DNA from: Didymodactylos carnosus
Lineage: Eukaryota; Rotifera; Eurotatoria; Philodinida; Philodinidae
Direction of reading: 5' to 3'
DNA: 64,000 nucleotides
Assembly: GCA_905250885.1 (NCBI GenBank)
Contig: CAJNOQ010000161.1
Span: forward strand, 1-64,000
The position numbers and the translations under genes are program-made. A model generated the notes under the pieces. It searched no databases, had not been told where the DNA came from, and saw nothing but the letters and a program-made list of their open reading frames with translations. This document shows, piece by piece, positions 24,389 to 36,031 of this stretch; within the stretch, counting starts at the first letter, position 1, and each line of letters starts with the position of its first letter.

Positions 24389-25783
24389 TCAGTGTTGATT
24401 TAGTAATTCCATTTCAGCCAAAACCGCATCATGAAACAAGGTTGATAAATCTTCAATTTTATCATCTCCGTCATCATTTTTCAATTTCGATAAAATTTCT
24501 TTAATACCTTCTCGTTCAAATTCATCTAAATTTACTTCATTCAATTGTTCTTGTGTCAAATTTCGATGTGTTACGTACAACGGATGTGCGCGTGTTGACT
24601 CAATTTCGATAGGAGGAGAAATGGTTAATATGCCAATTTCAGCTTGTTTAGAAAATATAAACGGTTTGAATAACGATATTTTAGGATTAGGAGTACCGGT
24701 AAAAAAATGACAATGTAAAAATTTATTTTTATCATTTCCTGTTTTCAGTACGGATATCTGCGAACTTGTCGTACGAAACATATCTCCTTTATCAGACATA
24801 CATATTCCGCTTTGTTCATCTCTTAGTATATCCATCATGTCAAGAACCGAAAATTTATTATTCACTGTGGTTTTTTCAAGCAATTTTCGTCCATTTTCTA
24901 GTCGTAAATCTGTACATGGACTTGGACCTGAAATCAAAATAACATTTGATGATTCAAGACAACACTTTTTATTATATAAAATCTACCTTGGAAAGTTTTT
25001 GCAAAATTCAATTTTCCAGAACCGTCCCATAAATGTTTTTCTTTTGCAAATGTCTCCAAATTTTTTGATGTTAAATCGTAATCGACACCAATTGTTAATA
25101 CGCTGGAGATGCTATGATAACCTTCTGTTAATTTTTTTGCAACCCATACACGATCGCATGTTTCAACAATCCACCCACCAGTTCGATCAACGATCAAAAA
25201 ACTATTATCATAACCATACGGAAGATTAGCACTAACATCAAAACACGATCCTCCTTGACCGTAAGTCTCAACCAAATTACATATAGTTTTCATGGCATCC
25301 TCAGCTGTTTTTGAACGTTGAAGGGCCAAGCTAAAAGAACAAAAGACAATGAATGTTTGCAACATAGCTTAATAGGTAGAAAACATACCGTACAATGTCA
25401 AGCCCTATTAAGGCTGGCTCTCTTGAATCATATGCAATTTTTGTGTGGACAGCATCATTACCTATACAAACTCCATATTCATTCGATCCCATTTCAGCAC
25501 CCCAACACCATGCTGGTTTACTAAGAATACAATTGTATGTCTTTGTACTTGGAATTTTTATATGGGTACACTGCAAATGAAAACATATTTATTAATAATA
25601 CAGGCAAAAATAGCTCGAACTTACTGCAACATGATCATCGATGTCTTTACTGTCTGAAACGAGTATAATTTCTTGAATTTCATTTGATGGCCGATCAGAG
25701 TTTTTTCCAAATATAATAAAGTTAGACTCCGTGCGGGGCGGAAAAACGGCAAATATATCGCACGATCCAGCAGTAAATGACAT
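24389..25783 (-). CDS. Secernin (peptidase family C69-like), 4 exons
   Basis: Secernin-like protein of 407 aa, close to the usual length of about 414. Minus-strand exons are 25783-25625, 25570-25389, 25330-24987 and 24927-24389. Introns of 54, 58 and 59 bp join in consistent phase. The N-terminus SCDIFAVFPP carries the cysteine (residue 8) at the position of the N-terminal nucleophile of C69/Ntn-type hydrolases. It is followed by the family signatures IIFGKNSDRPSNEIQE, KPAWCWGAEMGSNEYGV, GNDAVHTK and LIGLDIVRLALQR. The middle has YDNSFLIVDRTGGWIVET, and the C-terminal half begins PSPCTDLRLENGRK. Secernins are cytosolic and linked to exocytosis in mammals; the enzymatic substrate is not established. 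The ATG at 25783 is chosen because the cysteine lies at the expected distance. The gene is convergent with the receptor and divergent from CRTC. Confidence 0.95.
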
Positions 25784-28164
25784 CTTATAGTAAAATAGAA
25801 GTGAAACACTAGTTTAGTTATACAGGTGAAATGATGATATAATTGTTGCATTTTTCTGGCAAAAAAGTTCTAGTATACTCAGTACGATATGTAAACAATG
25901 CTCTCTTCAACACGCATTTCATAAATGAGAACCGTATAAAAATGCTGTACTATTTCAAATGACAAACAGCTACTCTATTAAAAAAACTTTTCTTTCTTTA
26001 AAAGGAATTTTTGTTCGTGTCACCAAGATTTTTTCTTAAGTCAGGAATCTGTCATTGTCACAGCATTTACTATTATAATAGAAATTCAGTTATGCAGAAT
26101 TTCTTCTATAGATCACTGTAGTGAATTCAGCTGAACGCATCAGTTAATCATTCTACAGTTCCGGTATTTGATCTCACACCATTTTGCACGTCAAGATAAA
26201 TTAGGCATAAATGTTAAACTCCACTATCAACACACTTTTTACGTTGATCATAGAGTTTTATGCTATCCCTTGACTGGAAAAAAATAAAAGTTTATGCTCG
26301 TATATTATACTATATAATCACCTCCTGTGATGGTATCGTCCTGGTCAGCATAGACAACATCCTATAACATGTCCAATAGCGACTCTCATCGTTCACAAAG
26401 GTCGACACATGGAGCTCGTGAGTTTAACGCCATCGTTCAATATGTATGATATGAAACATAGAAGCTTTGCTCGCGTGAGTCAAACACGGTACTAAAAACT
26501 ACAATAAATTCTTAATTTCTGGGCACAAAACTATATTTTTGGACAAAGTTTTAGAGCCGTAAAAGCCGGTGACAACAGTTGGATCATTATTTGTGTTTGC
26601 CGCCATTCCCTTCAAAGGAAGATATCTCAACACTGTCATCCATTACCCAAACGATGAAACCCATAGAAAGAAGTGTATTTTGTAGAAATTCAGTATCTTT
26701 TGATATAAAAACAATAATTTTTATAAGTCAAGGCTTTGAGGAAGTCTCCAAAATAAAGTACCACCTAGTTGATCAAAGATGCCTTTTTGCTATTTTCCAT
26801 TTTACAAAACAGTAACAAATAAGCGTATAAGAAACAACACACAGCTAGATACTCAGAAAACTTTTGCGTCTGTTAGGACTTAACCAAATTTTTGCAAAAT
26901 ACTAAAGTATTTCGAACTTTTCTGATTTTGCAGCTGAGCAGTTGAGATTTTCGCGGCTTCGAGTATTTTTACTGTTGTAAAAGAATGGAACATGCTTATT
27001 TTTATAATAGCATATGAATAAAATCTAGAGACAGTTCTTTATCTTTTTGACATAAAAATAAAGTTTTCTGATCAAGTTTAACTTCAGAAAATTTTAATTT
27101 AAAAAAACTTCAGAGTGCCGTCATTTTCGCTGTCCAATCCGTTCGGTAATTTGTCACCAATGGGGTGTCATCAGTGGGGTGTGATCCTAATAAGTGGGTG
27201 AGAAATCATGTATCTGAGAGTACAGTTCTGCCCGCGTGTATGTGAGTGACATGTATGGAGAAAGGAAAATCGTCCACTTAGATGGATGATAACACACATA
27301 AATTGGTGAAAATGTCACCCGTTAGTCAGAAGTTAATAAGTAACGTATCGTACCATAACATACCGACAAGACGATTGGAATAGAACACAATTGGACATCG
27401 ATGACCATACTATTAACTGCCAATAGAAACCATTGAATGCTAGCGAAGTAAATTAAGATGGCAGTTGCTTTTTTTGTAAAATTACTGAGGAAATGGTTAC
27501 CTTTCACTAAATTCTTTATTACTTTGGCAAGCGTTCGATCTCGGCCGTAGTAAAGGCATACAGTCATCAGTTATGGATTTTTGTCCGTCTGATTGGTCAA
27601 AAATTATGTGGTTCCGTTTATGGGAGATAAAAGGTTTTCAGCATTTTTAGCCGACATCAATCCATTTTTTCATTCTTATCTGTTATTTATTTTTAATGCA
27701 GTTCAATTAAAAAGGTTAACCAGACGAATTACCATTACTCTTTATTTTCATTATGTTCGTTGAGTTGGATCTTGAAAAAGAAGATAAACAAACATCTAGA
27801 ACCTTTCATCTGGTTAAGCTACACTGTTCTAAGTAGAATTGCTTCGCTTTTTCTTCACTATTGTTTTCGAGGTAGAAACTATAAAATATTATTATTATTT
27901 ATTTCGTTTTAAAAAATTACTTAAAATTCACAAATCTTTGTTTATTTTAGATTTCCTTTCGTTTTAAATCAACAAAACACCACTACTGACTATGAAATTA
28001 TCCAATCACTGGTTTTTTGTTAATGGATTTATTTTTTATCGTTCTCGATTAGTGAGTTAGCACTAGCATTAGAATTTTATTATAGAATCTATATATTTTT
28101 ATTTTTCATTCTAGTTTGTTTCCTAATTAAGTGACTTTCATTTATATTCTTTTGCACCATAACA
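25784..28164. other. Intergenic region between divergent secernin and CRTC genes
   Basis: This presumably contains both promoters. It also contains dispersed-repeat copy 2 at 26320-26455. Nothing else is supported; the ORFs at 26579-26815 and 27322-27567 show no family features. Confidence 0.5.
26320..26455 (+). repeat. Dispersed repeat, copy 2
   Basis: Matches 15222-15362 in inverted orientation. On the plus strand it can be read as a short protein-like stretch containing TCPIATLIVHKGRHMEL. No signal-peptide part is present here, so only an internal piece has been copied or kept. Confidence 0.7.
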
Positions 28165-31100
28165 ATGACAAATCCAAGGAAATTTGCTGAGAAAATTGCC
28201 TTAATGCAACAAAAAGCTGCTGAGGGTGATGCGGCTTTTTCAAAAATTATTTATGAGGTCGAAGCAGCAAAACAAGTTTGTTGATCAATTTCTTCTTGTG
28301 TATTGTCTTCAACTGTGTTTTATCTGTTTCAGCGTATTGAGAGATCTTCTGTTCCTGTGGGAAACAATATATCATATCAGTCCTATACACCGAACAATTT
28401 GAATAACAACTTGCTGAGTAACCATCTTGATTCATTAGACATACCCTCGGCCGAATATGATCAACATGGTCTCAGTTATCCAGTATGAATAAGCTCTAGC
28501 AATTGTCCCGTTATTTTGCGTTCATGTTTTGTGTGGTATTTTTTAGACTCACCATATAAATATGACAAAAAATGGCATGACACTCGCTCAATCAGATAAT
28601 CATTCTTCACAACAAGTGAATATCTCACAATGTTTTCAGCCTAAAAAAGTAGCTGAGAGTTTATTTGTTCGTTGAGGTTCCTGTGCTAGCATGACTTTTT
28701 AATTTAGGTTGAAAATAATGGAAATTTATCAGAAAGATTGCTTCAGCCCCCCGAGACCCCGTGGAGAAGGTAAAATTTTAACCTGTTGTAGTATGAGAGA
28801 CAAAAAACAATACAATATTTTGCCTATTTTAGAACTCATTCAGACTCATCACTTCATCATACAGCCACGATTGGATTACCCATAAACAACGATACATCCG
28901 GTACACACACCTTTTTTTCATTTTTAAAAGTATAGTTGTTATCCTAAGAGATAAATTTCCTGTTTTGTATATACGACTTACTTTATTAAGTTTGTGAGAT
29001 TACTCATTTGTCTCTTATTTTAGGGCACTTAATCAACCAAAATTATGATATAGAAAATGTAAAGAAGGTACATATTTCTTTTTCTCCCGGTTGATTATGT
29101 TTCTAATGAGAAAACTGGTGCTGTTTTTTGAGCGTTTTATGATAAAGAGATTGTTTTGTGACTTTTCTTATTCAAGCAGTGGCGTACCTATGATTTTTTG
29201 GTTATTGAGCCAACTCCCCTAGTTCGAAAAAAACGGCTGGACTACACTAATAATTCGAGAAAACACTGAGCCCAAAAACCTTCAGCTGGGAAAATCACAA
29301 AGTTAAAAAGTCTATTGGACCAAGGCTCAAATCGCATTGGACTATAGCTCAATGACCTCTCCCCTATAGTTACGCCATTGTATTCAAGTTGATGGACTTT
29401 GTGTGGAGCTACTGCTCGCTTAAGTGTGTGCCTGATTGTGAGCATTTCTATACGTTGGGAGTTAAGTCTATAAAATTATATTTATTTATATTTTTAGCCT
29501 GTGCATCTTTATGATTCACAATCTTCGGATCATCATTTACAACAGCAACCGCAATTTCAGCAATTTCACATAAATAATAACTGTCATATATTCGATCAAA
29601 GTGACAACAGTCAGCCTTACAACGATTTCATGCAAACCAACAATAATATCAACACAATTCATCATGTTCCAAATACAACCAATACCATACGTTGCGGGAA
29701 TGTTCTCATGTTACCAACGAGCCAACATCCGCCACATGGTGGTTCATTGCCGGATTTATCATCATTTCAACATCAGTCAAGCATGTCTCATCGTCAACAA
29801 CAATCTTATTCGTCAACGCCTTTATCATCTTCACTATATTCTCAACAATTTCATCACATTCAACCACGATCATCTAATCATCGAAATAAATCATCTATAT
29901 CAGATGATTTGTTTTCATTAGTGAGTTTTTAGCTTTATCCGCAACTTTGAAAGGTGTAGTCTGACAAAACTCTCGGATGCAGTACAAGGAGGTAAGACTG
30001 GCATTCAATGCGGGTTTGGATGCTGAAAGATGGGGTCGAAATGTATTTTCTGGTGCTCCAGATGTCACTTTTCTTTTCTTGTATCATAAGTTCGCTACAA
30101 ACTTTTTACAACTTTATTTTATTTTACAAACTTTACAACTTTTTTTCTACCACTAACGGAGATTTTACGAAAAGTAAAAAAGACGAAAAAACTTGATTTT
30201 TGCGCCTTGGCACAGGAAACGAAATGGGACTATTCGACTTTCTCTGTTCGGATGTAACCGAAGAATTATTTTGCTTTAAGATAAACCAGATCCGACGTCA
30301 TAACGTGTGGTTTTGATCAAATCATACAAATTTTCCTAAGTTCCTCAAAACTGTAGTTAGAAAATGATGATTTTGGGCACAATCACTGAAAGAAAAAAAA
30401 ACCTCCTGCCACTGCGTGAGCCTATGAAGGGTCTCAAATATAATCAGTTGATAGAACTTTTCGAGAACTACAAAATAGCCTTTCTCTTTTTTTATATCGC
30501 AAAATATAAGGGACCGAAACTGAAAAATCTGTTTTTTGGATTTGAAAGTAATCGTTATTGAAGCTTTCCCATTTTTCTTCTGTATTTTTTTATTCTTATA
30601 CTATATAAAGAAATGTTCAATATGTTTTGTGCAGAGAATTGAATGAGAAATACTTTAAAAAAAGATTGAGACTTGGCGATCAACCTTGACAGAGATATTT
30701 AGAAAATACTAATAGGGCCATTCTTTATGGAACACCCGTTATATTACTGAATATCTTTTTAGGGTCCTCAACAACAACTCACATCGAATATTGGACCAGT
30801 CAAAGGACCGAGTCCAGGTATTCGTCGAAGACATAGTCCAATAGGTGACGGCAAGATCACTTCACCAAGAAGACAAAATTCTCCATCTCCTGATGTCTGT
30901 TCGGTATAGAGCTAACAAACGTCTACTCATCTTCTCTTTATGTCTCATCGTTTTTACTGTAGAATCAACAAACTATCTATCGTGTTGAACCATCAAGTCC
31001 ACAATCTCAAAGTAGTTACTCACCTCAAGGCTCACCACACTTATTATCAAGCCCTGCAAATGATATGGGTCCGTTTTCGCCACAAGATAATAATCAACCC

Positions 31101-32067
31101 TACTTTACTTTACCGAACCAGTTTGATCAAATAAGTTTGGTATGATTTAATGAAACAGTTGTAGTCGGACAGTTACACGTTTATTTTTTTAGGAGGGATC
31201 TTTTGTTTTTGCGCAAGGATCGTCCAATACATCCCATAACCACTTAAATTCTTCTAATGGTGGTCCATATACAAATTCCCATCAATCAACATCAGCAACG
31301 TCTTCAACAACGCATAACTTAAATTGTTTGCGGCCGAGAACATTTTTTCCAACATTTATCGATGATTTGTATGTGTAATTTAAACACTGCCTTTTAAAAT
31401 ATATTTTTTTGCTTTGCTACGCTTAATTTTCAGAATGCTAAACGTATAAGTGTGAAGCCAATCCCAAGTAATATTGCCGCTCACCGCTATTCTACTAACA
31501 TTTTCTAGATTTCTAGCAAAATACTAATTTTTTTTGTTGCTAAGCTTAATTAATAGAAAAAAATATGTCTTACGTTTAAAAATGGACACTTTGTATAGTT
31601 AAAACTATCGAATTAGAGCATGAATTTGAATAGTTAATTCGTGTTTTTCTTCTTTCGTATCCAATTTTTGTCTGTGATGAAACTACATTTTTTCTTTAAT
31701 TTAGGAGTCCTTATTGCCAGTCCCAAACAGTGATGACCGTGTCGACAAAGACTAGTCAAAAGTCTCCAACTATTCCAAATATTATTCTTACTGGTTAGTA
31801 AGAATATTTGCTTGGGAACGAAACAAACTATCCTTCATGTATTTGTTCTAGATGCTGACAGTTCAAAATCTGATTTATCAAAAGATTTAAGTGATTTTTC
31901 AAATTCTTTTGAAAATTTATTGAATTCAGATGACTTATTGGATGATAATGATTTTGTAAGGAAACTTTTGTTTGAAAAGTAAAACGAAACTACTTTCTTT
32001 TTCGTTTAAGTTGCTCAATTCTCCGGATCTTTCTGTTCATTCGACTCTTTGCGATGATACATTTTGA
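28165..32067 (+). CDS. CRTC: CREB-regulated transcription coactivator (CRTC/TORC), 13 exons
   Basis: Coactivator that enters the nucleus after dephosphorylation and binds the CREB bZIP domain; 556 aa. Exons: 28165-28275, 28333-28482, 28547-28615, 28708-28769, 28833-28900, 29024-29067, 29498-29920, 30763-30903, 30963-31139, 31193-31368, 31705-31793, 31852-31955, 32011-32067. All phases agree. The N-terminus NPRKFAEKIALMQQKAAE is the CREB-binding TORC_N helix. WRRTHSDSSLH (about 129-139) is the SIK/AMPK and 14-3-3 site, with Ser134 in RxxSxxxL spacing. GGSLPDL (about 249-255) is the second conserved regulatory site. The region between is Gln/Asn/His-rich. The C-terminal transactivation part starts at PNIILT and is rich in Asp/Leu, ending CDDTF. 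The PNIILT also resembles a calcineurin PxIxIT dock. Introns are mostly 53-123 bp, with three longer ones (430, 842 and 336 bp). Confidence 0.95.
29177..29380. mobile_element. hAT-type MITE (204 bp) in a CRTC intron
   Basis: Terminal inverted repeats of about 16 bp (CAGTGGCGTACCTATG on the left; the reverse complement of the right end is CAATGGCGTAACTATAG) are flanked by an exact 8-bp duplication TATTCAAG at 29169-29176 and 29381-29388. An 8-bp target duplication and CAGxGGCGTA ends are typical of hAT elements. No coding capacity. It lies in the 430-bp intron between exons 6 and 7 and accounts for half its length. Confidence 0.92.
29921..30762. other. Long (842-bp) CRTC intron
   Basis: GT-AG intron between exons 7 and 8, much longer than its neighbours. 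It holds an ORF of about 65 codons (30364-30561) without family features, and near its end (30722-30743) a GGAACACCCGTTAT word resembling a Tc1/mariner terminus. No opposite terminus was found. Confidence 0.5.
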
Positions 32068-33684
32068 ATAGATCGATACAATGAAGAGAATCGTATTATA
32101 TATAAGCTCAAAATTTCTGTTGTCACTACGTCTGGTTAGTGGTCAACATTCTGCGGAGTTTAAATTATACGCAGTGTCGTAGCCTATTAATGTGATGTCG
32201 ACGACGACCAAATTTATTGTCATGTATATATACAAAATAGACAACGTGTTTTTTTTACATAAGAAATGTGTGTGTGTGTGTGCGTGTTTTTATTTATGCA
32301 TGTATATTACCTTATATCATGTAACTGATATAAATATTATGTAATGAATTGTTCTCAGCTGGTTTTTTATGATTTCAAATCGTTCTCTGTTGTTTATCCA
32401 GTGCCAAGTGATTTGAGTGTATTATTTACTTCAGTGCGAAAGTGTTGAAAAGGGCAGTAATATGAGTGTTCAATTTCCTAGTTTCATATTAATTTTAGTT
32501 TCGTAAGAGAAATATGAATGAATTTACTGATTTCTTTATTGTGTATCCGATACATTTTTGTTTTTGTTTCATAAATGATACTGTTTGTTTTGTATGTTTT
32601 ATACTCTGTACCATGTTGCTGAACGTTTGTCTAGTTTTTGTCTGTTCACACTGGTTTTTTTTCTGTTCTTTTCTGCTCAGTTTTGTATGTTTATTTAGAC
32701 AGAGCGTTCAAACGTAACACACGCACATATACACATTAGATGTTTGTCAGATCTTTTATGGTTGTTTTTGTTTTGTTTTTCTGTTTATTCTAATCATACT
32801 CGCATACATGCATACACACATATATACTTATATATATATATATATATATTATATAAATATATATATATATGGGCAACAAAAATGGAGTTGAACATAAATC
32901 TCAGGAATTACGTGTGTTGTATCATGTTTGCTCATCTCGAGCATGTACCCTGTATTCTGCTTCGTTTCACACAACGTCCTAGATACGCTTTATTCTATTA
33001 TGAGGTACAATTGCAACTTTTCTTTCTTTCTTGTTGTGAACTTTTTCAGCAAACTTACATGCCCGCATGACACTCCGATGCTCACAGAGGTCATTGTTTC
33101 TGTACATATAAGTTTTAGTATGATGGTATCCATTCTTTTTATGTATATTAGTATATATTTATTTAAAGGTCAGTTCACTGTCTGTATGTGTGCATCATTG
33201 ATTTTCTATTGATATCTTTATGTATGTTGTTCTTGTTTATTTTCACTAAACTCAGGTAGAAAGAAGCCTGTTTATTAAATAGAAAGTGTTACTTTTGTGT
33301 ACCCAGTTATGTTGTTTTTTTAACTTTTAATTACGTCTGTTAAGCCATGTTCGTAATTGAATTTTGTACAAAACGCACGCACACACACAAACACACAGTT
33401 TGTTCGTTCTGATTGTTTTTCTCTATATTATTAACAATATAATATGAACAAATAGCATTTTGATCTGTAGTACAAAGGACATCAACTCTACTCGAGAACA
33501 AAATCAATGTTCGGTTCTCAAATCATTTACCAGCTTAAAGTGTGAATTAATTTGATCAGCTTAAAGTAAATGCGTGAATAAAAGGATAACAAAGAAAAGA
33601 ACCATTTTTGAAGAGATGATTAAAACTTTACTGTTAGACATGTAATTTAGAAATGGTTATTCTCCGCATAGTTCAGCTTTTAAT
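32068..33684. other. CRTC 3' flank, T-rich
   Basis: AT-rich 3' UTR and spacer with a (TA)n block at about 32829-32870 and long T/TG-rich runs. These produce meaningless Phe/Cys-rich ORFs at 32514-33212. No gene is supported. Confidence 0.55.
32829..32870. repeat. (TA)n microsatellite
   Basis: Interrupted TA dinucleotide array of about 42 bp downstream of CRTC. Confidence 0.85.
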
Positions 33685-33779
33685 AGCGTACCCCAGCAGG
33701 TCAGTGCGGTGTGCGCGAACGGCAATGTCGAGTAACTGGCACATCACGTAGGTTCTGCTCTCACAATACGGTACCGCCT
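33685..33779. other. GC-rich island of unknown nature
   Basis: A 95-bp block of markedly higher GC content stands in AT-rich surroundings between the tails of CRTC and TIPIN. On the minus strand it is open for about 34 codons (…SRTYVMCQLLDIAVRAH…) behind an acceptor-like TTTAG, and it starts and ends with a short inverted repeat (GGTACCGC/GCGTACC). It could be a lost exon, a structured RNA or a piece of a mobile element. I do not recognise it. Confidence 0.35.
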
Positions 33780-33809
33780 AAACACAACTCATATACATGA
33801 GTTAATTTG

Positions 33810-33815
33810 TTTATT
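33810..33815 (-). terminator. Poly(A) signal of the TIPIN gene
   Basis: AATAAA on the minus strand about 46 bp beyond the TIPIN stop codon. Confidence 0.55.
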
Positions 33816-33860
33816 TACATAATATATAGAAGTATGATATATGATTTGAAGAAAAAATAA

Positions 33861-34824
33861 TCATTGGTGAAAAAGTTCATCGAGGTCGTCATCATTAGGA
33901 ACATCATTTATGGTGTTGTGGTTGGAGACTACGTTATTGCTGAAATTTGTGTTTTCAGTTATGTTATCGTTTGTATTCGATATATTTTCCATGCTATCAT
34001 CATCATTCAGCACATTTACATTCAATGGCGAAAGTATATTGATCTGAACAAAAAACAAACATGGGTGTTGGGTAAATAAATTGAAATAATTTTAAACTCA
34101 CATAATCATCATGGTGATCGTTCTTTTCATAAAGCTTTTCTCTCAGATGTCTTAAAGTATTCTGTGAATAAAAAAACGAGAAAATATTATACTTGCAAAA
34201 GTTGAGTCTCACCTATGTCATAATTACTTTTATCGGTTTCTTATTGCCCAGCTTCTCAGCTTTTTCAATGAAATCATCAAATGCCATATGTGGTACAAGT
34301 CGATGGGCCCAATATTCATACTGATGCATCATTTTATTCAAATCTTCGAACTAAACAGCAAAGTTAAACAATTTCACCAGAAACGACAAAAAGTACAAGA
34401 CTTGCTTCATATCCTTTGCCTTTGAACGTTTCATTCTTAAACAAATCACATAAATTTTCAAGTCCCTTTGGACCGACTAATCTAGCAAAATCAAGCAAAC
34501 AAAGAAATATAAATAAACGTTTTTTTTCGTGATTGATTAATTTCATACCTGTCTACATCTAATTTTGGTCTCGGACGACGAACAACTTTTTTTTTTGCTG
34601 TTTCGTTTGCCTTTTTCATCAGATTATCTACATTATCATTGATCGATGCATTATTTTCATCATCAGGATCATCATCTAGGAGACAAATGGAATTGAATAG
34701 ATCAGCTGTAACTGAAAAATTATCAATCTAATAATTTACCGTTTCTTTCAAGTTTAGAACGCTCTGGATCGCTATCATCTTGTTGTTGCAATTGCATTAA
34801 ATCATTAATCAGATCAATATCCAT
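33861..34824 (-). CDS. TIPIN: TIPIN / Swi3-domain replication-fork protection protein, 6 exons
   Basis: Homologue of TIPIN (Swi3/Csm3), the partner of Timeless in the fork-protection complex; a nuclear protein of 220 aa. Minus-strand exons are 34824-34740, 34675-34549, 34481-34397, 34350-34228, 34161-34102 and 34043-33861. Introns are 46-67 bp and all phases agree. The acidic N-terminus is followed by a Lys-rich stretch. The Swi3 domain (about 58-150) contains RRPRPKLDVDRLVGPKGL, NETFKGKGYEA, YEYWAHRLVPHMAFDDFIEK and TLRHLREKL, matching the family block by block. Compared with the vertebrate pattern it has three extra residues (SLF) at the exon 3-4 join, where the donor is a weak GTACTT. The C-terminal 60 residues are Asn/Asp-rich and end DDDLDELFHQ. 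The protein is shorter than vertebrate TIPIN, mainly in the tail. It is tail to tail with CRTC. Confidence 0.9.
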
Positions 34825-35899
34825 TATAATCCACGAATTGCTAATAAAAATATATCTGTATTAAAAGCAAGAATAGAGTAATCGAAGAGAGAGTTACGCT
34901 AATGCACAAAAATACTTTCATCGGCATTGTTCAAAGAAAAAGTATGCTTTTATGCTGAACCAGTGAAATATATTATAAGCTTTTCAGTTTCGAAGACACA
35001 AAAATACAATATTGAGATAACGCTTCGGCATCATAAAAAACATTATGAGTCAAACTCGAGCTTTCCCAATAAGAAATAAAAAGAATGTCACGTTGTTTAT
35101 TACAACGTGGACGGTTTACAATTTACTGAGGTTATATTAAGCTTTTTTTGTAAAGACCTTGTTTTACAAAACGATTTGGTATTGGGAAAAATGCAAGAGG
35201 GAAACAGCAACTTCGGTATTTAACCAGTAGTTCTGATACTCTTCCAAGATGATTCTTTGTTCGAAACTATCTGTGCATTTCCTTCGGTATGTTTTTCTGC
35301 AAAAACAAATAAAAGCCGCGCAAATAAACTTCTCATAATAGCTTCCAGTACCGAAAACTTCTGGGCTAAAATATTTAAAGCAATATAACAGAGAAGTAGT
35401 GGATGGATCACTTAATATTAAAAAATTTACAGCTCACTCAGAAACATCAGGACGAGTTGAAAACTTCACGATAATATTAGTTTTATCCGTTTAACGTAAT
35501 TATCTGATCAAAAGAAATTGAAATAATGTTTCTGTAGAAGAAGTTGAAAGAAGTTTGAAAAACCATATGATTTTAGAATCTTTTTTTCTAGGTTTTTGTA
35601 TAAATAAGATATAGAATAGCCTGAATTCCGTACGTCCTGAAGTTTCCAACTCGTCCTGATGTTTCTGAGGGAGCTGTGAATTTTTTAATATTAGGTGAAA
35701 ACAGCGTGGTAACCCCACTTTTCATAAAACTTGGGTTTTACCTTTTTATTGAGCTCTTATCTAAAACTAAGCATTACCATCAGATTCAGTGTGCGTGATT
35801 ACCTATGTTTTGTACAATTCCAAGACTACCTGAAGTCACCTGATACCAGTTGTAGGGCTCCAATAAAGCCTGGATAGAATATACTATGACAAACAGGGG

Positions 35900-36031
35900 C
35901 CTGGGGCCTGTTTCTTAAAAAAACTTAAGTAGAAAATCTTACTTAAGTCAAACTTAAGTCTAAAAAAGTCTTTGTCTTTTTTGACTTAAGTAAGATTTTC
36001 TACTTAAGTTTTTTAAGAAACAGGCCCCAGG
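35900..36031. mobile_element. Near-perfect palindromic MITE (132 bp)
   Basis: The ends CCTGGGGCCTGTTTCTTAAA and their exact reverse complement enclose repeated ACTTAAGT words, with almost no unpaired centre. The GGGCCTGTTTC terminus resembles PIF/Harbinger-type ends. No short target duplication is evident, so the family is uncertain. Confidence 0.75.

Noticed and set aside
32514-33212. Three Phe/Cys/Ile-rich ORFs downstream of CRTC
   Set aside because: They arise from T-rich and TA/TG repeat DNA in the 3' flank and have no consistent family signal.
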